Assembly: GCA_946481225.1 (NCBI GenBank)
Contig: CAMLNJ010000034.1
Span: 1-12,140, forward strand
DNA length: 12,140 nt
DNA from: an uncultured Verrucomicrobiota bacterium
Lineage (GTDB): Bacteria; Verrucomicrobiota; Verrucomicrobiae; Opitutales; Opitutaceae
Reading direction: 5' to 3'
The translations under genes were made by a program, and so were the position numbers. Shown here piece by piece: positions 6,971 to 12,140 of this stretch. The notes under the pieces were generated by a model. That model was given only the letters and a program-made list of their open reading frames with translations, was not told the DNA's origin and made no database searches. The stretch's first letter is position 1, and each line of letters begins with the position of its first letter.

Positions 6971-8704
6971 CTAGCGCCGCATGCCCAGGCCGACGCGCAG
7001 CCGCGCGAGATCGGCCGCCACGCGCAGCCGCGCCTGCTGCGCGGCGGAGACCTCGGTGAGCTTGAAGACGATCTCGGCGCCGGGCCGCGCTTGCGCGAGT
7101 TTCGGCAGATCCGCCGACGCGACCTGCCCGAGCTGCGGATAACCGCCGATGGTCTGGCCCTCGGCGAGAAGCACGATGGGCTGGCCATCGGGGGGAACTT
7201 GCACCGTGCCCGGCACCACCGGCCGCGAAAGTTGTTCCCCCGCCCCTCCGGGCAGCAGGAAAGGCTCGCCCGTCAGACGCAGCCCCATGCGATCCGACTT
7301 GGCGCTCAGGTGGAAACGCCGCGACTCCACCGCCCGCGCGCCGCCGCCCGGCCCGAAACGTTTAAAAATTTGCGCCCAATCGATTCCCGGCACGAGACGC
7401 ACCTCGACCGTCTCCTTGCGCGCCGGCGCCGGCACGGGCGCGGCCAGGCGCCAAGCCACGTCGCACGCGATCCCGGCGCCCGTGCCGCAGGCGAGCCGAT
7501 CTCCCGCCGCGAGCGGCCGGCCGGCGTGCCCGCCGAAACGCGCCCCCACCGCAGTCCCCGCCCCTCCGAGCAGAACCGGCACGCGCAGGCCGCCCACCAC
7601 GGCGAGATACAGGCGCGCGCCGCGCGTCAGCACCGAACAATCCAGAACCTGCCCGGCCCGCACCGCGAAGGGCCGCCCCGAAGGCAGCCCCGCGCATTCC
7701 GCCCCGACCACCGCCACCACCGTGTCGGCGGAGAAACGCAGAACCGGCCCGACATAGGTGCATTCAAGCAAAGGTGCTTCCGGAGCGTTGCCGACCGCGA
7801 GGTTCGCCACCGCCGCCGCCCAAGGGTCCAGCACCCCGCCCAGCCCCACCCCCAGCGCCGCGAACCCTCGCCGACCGAGGTCTTGCACCGTGGTCAGCGT
7901 CCCGGGTTTGATGACCTCGAGGAAGGGCCCGACCGGGCCCCGGCGCCCGTTTCCGTTTTCAGTCCCGTTCCCGCCGACGTTCGCCGCCGACAGCCCGAAA
8001 TGGCCGGCGGGCGACGGGGCCGTCAACTTGTCCACCGCCTGAAACTTAACCCGGTCCCCGGTCGCGAACAGCACCGGCGCCTCGGTGCGCTCCGGCACGA
8101 AAAGCTCCAGCGATGTCCGCCCGACCAGTTGCCAGCCTCCTGGCGTCTCGCGCGGATAAATCCCGGTGTGGCCCCCCCCGATCCCCACGCTGCCCGACGG
8201 CACGCGCAGGCGAGGCGTGGCGCGCCGCGGCGTCGCCAGTTTTTCGGGAAGACCAAGCAAATAGGGGAACCCGGGACTGAAGCCGATCGCCGCGACATGA
8301 TAGCTCGCGGAGGCGTGGAGTTTCACCACCGCGTCCACGGACAACTTTGACGTCTTCGCCACGTGCTCGAGATCCGGCCCCGCCTCGCCGCCGTAAACGA
8401 CCGGAACCACATGCTCCCGCGCCCGGCGCTCCCGGCGCGGCGCGGACGAGGCCTTCCCCGAAAGATGCCGCTCCAGCCATTCGCCGACCACGCGCCACGG
8501 CAGTTCTCCATGCGCGGTGGGCACACGCTCCGGCTCGTAGAGCACCCCGACGCTCCCATAGGCGGGCACGATCTCGGTAACCCCCGCCAACCGGTCCGAC
8601 GCCAGAGCGGCGGCGAAAGCTCTCACCCGCGCCAGCAAGGCCGCGTCGGGCTCGCCGTCGAAAGTAACCAAGTAGGCCGTGTCGCCCATCGTCTGCAGAC
8701 TCAT
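6971..8704 (-). CDS. pxpBC: Fused 5-oxoprolinase subunits B and C (KipI-KipA type)
   Basis: One 577-residue protein carrying both remaining subunits of the PxpABC 5-oxoprolinase, which in many bacteria are separate genes (E. coli ybgJ and ybgK; B. subtilis kipI and kipA). Residues 1 to about 225 are PxpB: TMGDTAYLVTFDGEPD at the start, then AIGFSPGFPYLLGLP (139-153), RVPSGSVGIGGGHTGIYP (167-184) and TPGGWQLVGRTS (187-198). A Gly/Asn/Ser-rich linker covers about 226-258. PxpC follows: VIKPGTLTTVQDLGRRGF (264-281), GGVLDPWAAAVANLAVGN (289-306), KSDRMGLRLTGE (469-480) and AEGQTIGGYPQLGQV (514-528). The reading frame passes through the join with no stop or shift. The ATG at 8704 is preferred because an AGG (8713-8715) lies 8 bases upstream; a second ATG at 8689 has no such signal. 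It is first in an operon with pxpA, in the same B-C-A order as E. coli. KipI and KipA were once described only as sporulation-kinase regulators in Bacillus; the enzyme role is the better reading here. Confidence 0.95.
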   Translation of the reverse strand: MSLQTMGDTAYLVTFDGEPDAALLARVRAFAAALASDRLAGVTEIVPAYGSVGVLYEPERVPTAHGELPWRVVGEWLERHLSGKASSAPRRERRAREHVVPVVYGGEAGPDLEHVAKTSKLSVDAVVKLHASASYHVAAIGFSPGFPYLLGLPEKLATPRRATPRLRVPSGSVGIGGGHTGIYPRETPGGWQLVGRTSLELFVPERTEAPVLFATGDRVKFQAVDKLTAPSPAGHFGLSAANVGGNGTENGNGRRGPVGPFLEVIKPGTLTTVQDLGRRGFAALGVGLGGVLDPWAAAVANLAVGNAPEAPLLECTYVGPVLRFSADTVVAVVGAECAGLPSGRPFAVRAGQVLDCSVLTRGARLYLAVVGGLRVPVLLGGAGTAVGARFGGHAGRPLAAGDRLACGTGAGIACDVAWRLAAPVPAPARKETVEVRLVPGIDWAQIFKRFGPGGGARAVESRRFHLSAKSDRMGLRLTGEPFLLPGGAGEQLSRPVVPGTVQVPPDGQPIVLLAEGQTIGGYPQLGQVASADLPKLAQARPGAEIVFKLTEVSAAQQARLRVAADLARLRVGLGMRR

Positions 8705-8836
8705 GCGCTTAACCTGCCGGCCCCGAGGGCGCGGCACAAGCACCACGCGCTTATTGTCCGACGAGCCTGCCTGATAACCGGCCGGAATGGGTTGCCCTCC
8801 GCCCGAGACCGGGCGACATCTTGAAACTTTTCCGCC
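8705..8836. promoter_or_regulatory. Divergent intergenic region between pxpBC and the lipoprotein gene
   Basis: These 132 bases separate two outward-facing genes and should contain both promoters. A compact hairpin with a 6-bp stem and 4-base loop (8800-8815) lies 21 bases ahead of the plus-strand lipoprotein gene. It is not followed by a T-run, so it is not a terminator. No hexamer pair with standard spacing was found on either strand. The plus-strand gene has no clear Shine-Dalgarno sequence. Confidence 0.35.
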
Positions 8837-9481
8837 ATGCGCCGCGCTTCCTTTTCCATCCTCGTCGCTCTCCTCGGAACCTGCGTCCTCGGCGCCGCCG
8901 GCTGCCGCCGCGACGAAATCCGCACCTATGCGGTGGAAAAAGAACCCGCCGCGCCAGCGCCCAAGGCTCCCGCCGGGCCGCATGCCGGAACCATGCCGTC
9001 CCCCGTCGGCGCCCCCGGCGCCAGCATGGCCAACACCCGGGTCGACACCGCCAGCGGCCCCGCCCTCGCCTGGGACGCGCCGGCCGGCTGGAACGCCGGC
9101 CCCGAACGCCCGATGCGCAAGGCCACCCTCCTCATCCCGGGCGAAAACGGAGGCCCCGGAGCCGAACTCGCCGTCACCGCCTTCCCGGGCGACGTCGGCG
9201 GCAATCTCGCCAACGTCAACCGCTGGCGCCAGCAACTCTCCCTCCCGCCGATCCCCGAGAGCGAACTCGGCTCCGCGCTTCGCCATCTCGACGTCGGCGG
9301 CTTGCACATCGACCACGTCGAGCTCGTTGGCACCGCCGCGCCCGCCCAGCGCGTCCTCGGCGCCATCGTGCCCCACGGCGGCGCCACCTGGTTCTTCAAG
9401 CTCTCCGGCCCCGACGCCCTCGTCGCGCGCGAGCGGGAGACCTTCCTCGCCTTCCTCCGCACCCTCCGCCCCGCGAACTAA
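8837..9481 (+). CDS. Lipoprotein of unknown function upstream of cytochrome c assembly genes
   Basis: A 214-residue predicted lipoprotein. MRR is followed by a hydrophobic segment (5-20) and the lipobox AAGC, with Cys23 as the lipidated residue. Residues 30-75 are rich in Ala, Pro and Gly and look like a flexible tether. A folded domain seems to begin at about 76: LAWDAPAGWNAGPERPMRKATLLI, then ELAVTAFPGDVGGNLANVNRWRQQL (110-134) and a C-terminal part ending in FLAFLRTLRPAN. The WxAPxGW opening, the MRKATL segment and the GGNLANVNRWRQQ segment look like conserved family signatures, and I recall similar proteins from Verrucomicrobia and Planctomycetes, but no function is known to me. It is first in a plus-strand series with resB and ccsA, which suggests a periplasmic role linked to cytochromes or respiration; this is inference from position. 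The ATG gives a clean signal peptide; no Shine-Dalgarno sequence is evident. Confidence 0.82.
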   Translation: MRRASFSILVALLGTCVLGAAGCRRDEIRTYAVEKEPAAPAPKAPAGPHAGTMPSPVGAPGASMANTRVDTASGPALAWDAPAGWNAGPERPMRKATLLIPGENGGPGAELAVTAFPGDVGGNLANVNRWRQQLSLPPIPESELGSALRHLDVGGLHIDHVELVGTAAPAQRVLGAIVPHGGATWFFKLSGPDALVARERETFLAFLRTLRPAN

Positions 9482-9557
9482 GAGCGAGGAGCCGGGAAGA
9501 AGGCGCCGATCTCCGGCATTTTCTCCCCGCTTCCGGCGTCCTCCCCGTCTCGCCTTC

Positions 9558-9599
9558 AGGCTCCACGTTCCTGCTTCCCGCTCCCTGCTCCCAGCTTCT
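9558..9599 (+). repeat. Degenerate heptameric tandem repeat in the lipoprotein-resB gap
   Basis: The 124-base gap between the lipoprotein gene and resB is strongly pyrimidine-biased on the plus strand. Its last part reads as six successive 7-base units: AGGCTCC, ACGTTCC, TGCTTCC, CGCTCCC, TGCTCCC, AGCTTCT. The approximate consensus is NGCTYCC. The upstream part of the gap (9482-9557) has no gene, only scattered CCGGC and CTCC motifs and no clear terminator. The repeat stops 6 bases before the resB ATG, so it occupies the position where a ribosome site would lie, and none is seen. Confidence 0.5.
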
Positions 9600-9605
9600 C
9601 TCTCC

Positions 9606-11231
9606 ATGCGCGAACTTTACCGCGAATTCGTCCGCTTCTTCCTCTCGCTCCGGCTCACCGTCGCCCTGCTCGCGCTCTCGGCCCTGCTCGTCTTTCTCGC
9701 GACGATCGACCAGGTCCACCTCGGCATCTGGGCGGTGCAGGAAAAATGGTTCAAGAGCTTCATCGTCCTCCACGAGATTAAGGGCCTCCCCGTCCCCGTC
9801 TTCCCCGGCGGCTACTTCATCGGCGGCCTTCTGCTCCTCAACCTGATCGGCGCCCACGCCAAGCGCTTCGTCTTCAGCTGGAAAAAAGCCGGCATCCAGC
9901 TCGTCCATCTCGGCCTCATCCTCCTGCTCCTTGGAGAGCTCCTCACCGGCCTCTTCCAGGAGGAATACCAGATGCGCCTCGATGAGGGACAGACCAAGAA
10001 CTACTCGGAGAGCTGGCGCTTCAACGAACTCGCCATCGTCGACGCCACCGCCCCCGCGGAGGACGTCGTCACCGTCATTCCCGAAAAACGGCTCGCGCGC
10101 GCCTCCCGCGGCGGCGACGCGCTCCAAGTCCCCGCCCTGCCCTTCCGCGTCGTCCCGCGCGCCTACTACCCCAACGCCGCCCTCGCCATGAAGGAGCAGG
10201 CCCCGCCGATGCTGAAACCGGTGGAAAACACCTCCACCCGCGGCATCGGCCCCAAACTCCTCCTCGCTCCCCTGCCGCCGACCTACAAGCAGGACCAGCG
10301 CAACCTGCCCGCCGCGCTCGTCGAGCTCGTCGGCCCCGAAGGCAGCCTCGGCGTCTTCCTCGTTTCCACCATGATCACCGAGCCCGAGCGCTTCAGCTAC
10401 GCCGGCCGCGAGTGGGCGATGTCCCTCCGCTTCCAGCGCGCCTACAAGCCCTACTCGCTCACCTTGCTCGACTTCACCCACGACCGTTACGCCGGCACCG
10501 ATATCCCGAAAAATTTCTCCAGCCGCGTCCGCCTGACCACCCCCGACGGCGTCAACGACCGCGAGGTGCGCATCTTCATGAACAACCCGCTGCGCCACGA
10601 CGGCATGACCTTCTACCAGGCGGGCTTCGACAACGACGACAAGACGACCGTCCTGCAGGTCGTCCGCAACCCGTCCTGGATCATCCCCTACCTGAGCTGC
10701 CTCCTCATGGCCGTCGGCCTCTTCTGGCAATTCGGCTGGCACCTCACGCTCTTCACCGCCCGCCGCGGGATGGCCAGGAACGACACGAGGGCCGCCGCCG
10801 CACGGGGCGCCGACGCGCCCGACACCGTGATCGCCGTCGGCCTCGTGCTCGCCCTCCGCCTCCTGGCCGGCCTGGTCGGCCTCTGGGTCACCGCCTCCAC
10901 CGACGGCACGCCCGCCGCCGTCGGCCTCGGCGTGCTCGCGGCCGAGTTCCTCGCCTGCTCCGCCCTGCTCGTCGGCCTCGCTTCGCGCCGCGCCTGGACC
11001 CGCCCGCTCCTCGGCGTCTACGCCTGGGCCTCGCTCCTCCTCCTAGGCGGCGTGGCGGCCTACGGATTCCTCGGCGGCGACATCTACGACGCGATCCTGC
11101 GCTGGGTCCTCATCGGCCTCCACGTCCTCACCGCCGCCGCCCTCCTCGCCCTCTCCCGCGCCTTCTCCCGCCCCGCCGAGGCGAACTGGTTCGCCTCCCC
11201 GCGCGCCCGCTCCGCCGCCGCCTCCGCCTGA
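9606..11231 (+). CDS. resB: ResB/Ccs1-like cytochrome c biogenesis protein with extra C-terminal membrane domain
   Basis: Membrane half of the system II (Ccs) cytochrome c synthetase. With CcsA it carries haem across the membrane and attaches it to apocytochrome c. The protein has 541 residues. Membrane helices are at about 12-35, 68-84 and 96-117. A large periplasmic domain follows (about 118-355), containing the ResB segments LDFTHDRYAGTDIPKNFSSRV (288-308) and NNPLRHDGMTFYQAGFD (326-342). A fourth helix is at about 357-383. A normal short-type ResB would end soon after this. Here an Arg/Ala-rich connector (386-405) leads in frame to about four further hydrophobic segments (near 406-428, 436-459, 466-489 and 496-517), which I do not recognise from ResB. 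The ATG at 9606 is chosen because it opens the family N-terminus MRELYREFVRFFLSLRLTVALL; the same frame upstream is only a shadow of the lipoprotein gene. ccsA starts 15 bases after the stop, so the two are cotranscribed. Confidence 0.92.
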   Translation: MRELYREFVRFFLSLRLTVALLALSALLVFLATIDQVHLGIWAVQEKWFKSFIVLHEIKGLPVPVFPGGYFIGGLLLLNLIGAHAKRFVFSWKKAGIQLVHLGLILLLLGELLTGLFQEEYQMRLDEGQTKNYSESWRFNELAIVDATAPAEDVVTVIPEKRLARASRGGDALQVPALPFRVVPRAYYPNAALAMKEQAPPMLKPVENTSTRGIGPKLLLAPLPPTYKQDQRNLPAALVELVGPEGSLGVFLVSTMITEPERFSYAGREWAMSLRFQRAYKPYSLTLLDFTHDRYAGTDIPKNFSSRVRLTTPDGVNDREVRIFMNNPLRHDGMTFYQAGFDNDDKTTVLQVVRNPSWIIPYLSCLLMAVGLFWQFGWHLTLFTARRGMARNDTRAAAARGADAPDTVIAVGLVLALRLLAGLVGLWVTASTDGTPAAVGLGVLAAEFLACSALLVGLASRRAWTRPLLGVYAWASLLLLGGVAAYGFLGGDIYDAILRWVLIGLHVLTAAALLALSRAFSRPAEANWFASPRARSAAASA

Positions 11232-11246
11232 GCCCGACCCGACGCC

Positions 11247-12140
11247 ATGAAGAAATTTCTCCCCCTCCTCGTCGTTCTCCTCGGCCTCGCCTACATCGGG
11301 TCGACGCTTCGCCCGCCCGCCGCCCCCGCCGGCGAGCCGGACTACGTCGCCTTCGGCCGCCTGCCCGTTCTCGTCGGCGGCCGTATCAAGCCACTCGATA
11401 CCGTCGCCCGCTCCACCCTGCTCCAGCTCCAAGGCCGCCAGACCGTCCGCGACTCCGCCCACCCGAAGGCGCCGAAAGGCGCTTTCCAAGCCTGGCTGTA
11501 TCGAAATTACCCCTCCCTGTCCTGGACCAAGCTCGCCCCGTCGCGCTGGCTCGCAGACGTCCTCCTCGACGACCGCAAAGCCAACGCATACCAAGTCTTC
11601 GAGATCGTCCACCCCGACCTCCTCGCCCTCCTCAAGCTCAAGGAGGAGGACGGCGCCGGCAAAAAGCGGTTCTCCTACGACCAGCTCGCCCCCGGCCTCG
11701 AGGAGCTCCAACGCCAGGCCGGCCTCGCCCAGCCGATCGAGGCGCAGCGCCGCACCGCGTTCCAGCGCGCGGTGATCGCGCTCCGCGACAACATCGGGCT
11801 CTACGTCCGCCTCCAGGCCTCGCTCGTCCCGCCCGAGCTCGACGACCCGCTCGGCGCCCTTCGCGAGTTTCAGGAAAAACTTCCCGCCGGCATCGAGGCC
11901 GTCCGCCTCCGCCAGCAGCAAAAGCCGCACGACGAGGCCGCAGCCAAGCGCATCATGGATCTCGCCACCCGCTTCGACTTCATGGCGCAGAACGCCCAGC
12001 TTCTCGCCGTCCCGCCCGACGAGAACGAAAAGGACGACACCGCCTGGCGCAAAACCGGCGACGTCCTGCTCCAGACATTCCAGACCGGCTCGATCGAGGC
12101 GCACCCGCTAAGCTACGCCGGCCTCGCCTACGCATGGCGC
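11247..12140 (+). CDS. ccsA: CcsA-type cytochrome c assembly protein, N-terminal part, 3' end outside window
   Basis: Open from the ATG at 11247 to the window edge, 298 codons with no stop. The N-terminus is a signal-anchor-like hydrophobic segment (MKKFLPLLVVLLGLAYIG). It is followed by FGRLPVLVGGRIKPLDTVARS (36-56), matching the lead-in 'hydrophobic-P-V-x-x-x-GR-x-KP-hydrophobic-x-T-x-A' found at the start of the large CcsA proteins of Verrucomicrobia, Planctomycetes and Bacteroidetes. The rest of the visible part is a long soluble, charged, mostly helical region. The multi-spanning CcsA core with its WAWG-type haem-binding motif would lie beyond the right edge, so the assignment rests on the lead-in motif and on the resB gene 15 bases upstream. 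Its expected role is haem handling and ligation to apocytochromes together with ResB. Confidence 0.83.
   Translation, partial: MKKFLPLLVVLLGLAYIGSTLRPPAAPAGEPDYVAFGRLPVLVGGRIKPLDTVARSTLLQLQGRQTVRDSAHPKAPKGAFQAWLYRNYPSLSWTKLAPSRWLADVLLDDRKANAYQVFEIVHPDLLALLKLKEEDGAGKKRFSYDQLAPGLEELQRQAGLAQPIEAQRRTAFQRAVIALRDNIGLYVRLQASLVPPELDDPLGALREFQEKLPAGIEAVRLRQQQKPHDEAAAKRIMDLATRFDFMAQNAQLLAVPPDENEKDDTAWRKTGDVLLQTFQTGSIEAHPLSYAGLAYAWR

Noticed and set aside
8800..8815. 6-bp hairpin ahead of the plus-strand lipoprotein gene as a terminator
   Set aside because: No T-run follows on either strand, and no gene ends there; at most it is a small leader structure.
8705..9607. Upstream extension of the pxpBC frame to 9607 (would give 878 residues)
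   Set aside because: The extra 301 codons are antisense to the plus-strand lipoprotein gene and are Gly/Glu/Arg-rich with no domain. The family N-terminus begins at the ATG at 8704.
9396..10742. 448-codon minus-strand frame opposite resB
   Set aside because: Acidic, low-complexity translation antisense to a protein with clear ResB motifs.
11043..12104. 353-codon minus-strand frame opposite the end of resB and ccsA
   Set aside because: Gly/Glu/Ala/Val-rich shadow frame; the plus strand has the signal anchor and the GRIKPLDTVARS motif.

Overview
This is a GC-rich, gene-dense bacterial chromosome segment with no recognisable mobile element, CRISPR array, tRNA or rRNA. Gene content (system II cytochrome c biogenesis, several lipoproteins, RND efflux, Lgt) indicates a diderm bacterium. 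The GC-rich codon use and the unknown-lipoprotein / ResB / large CcsA-type series fit Verrucomicrobia, perhaps Opitutaceae; that placement is an inference from memory of similar loci and is only moderately secure. Every intergenic gap is shorter than 150 bases.

Left part, minus strand (1-5235). Read in the direction of transcription (right to left): a small PEGA-domain lipoprotein gene ending at an intrinsic terminator; gcvT and gcvH of the glycine cleavage system, ending at a second intrinsic terminator; then a lipoprotein membrane fusion protein and an RND efflux permease whose stop and start codons overlap as ATGA. The permease runs off the left edge after 610 residues. gcvP is not in the window.

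Middle (5379-8704). lgt, the prolipoprotein diacylglyceryl transferase, lies on the plus strand, divergent from the PEGA lipoprotein gene. Its 3' end overlaps the 3' end of pxpA by 29 bases. pxpA lies downstream of a single gene encoding a PxpB-PxpC fusion; together they make a complete ATP-dependent 5-oxoprolinase that opens 5-oxoproline (pyroglutamate) to glutamate.

Right part, plus strand (8837-12140). A lipoprotein of unknown function, a ResB/Ccs1 homologue with an unusual extra membrane domain at its C-terminus, and the first 298 residues of a CcsA-type cytochrome c assembly protein. The last two are the two halves of the haem-delivery machine of system II. A short heptameric repeat lies in the gap before resB.

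Most of the window is ordinary core metabolism and envelope biology. I found no convincing undescribed system. The points most worth checking are the ResB C-terminal membrane extension, the unknown lipoprotein paired with the cytochrome c genes, the lgt/pxpA tail overlap, and the two terminators that leave only about 45 bases for a promoter before the next gene.
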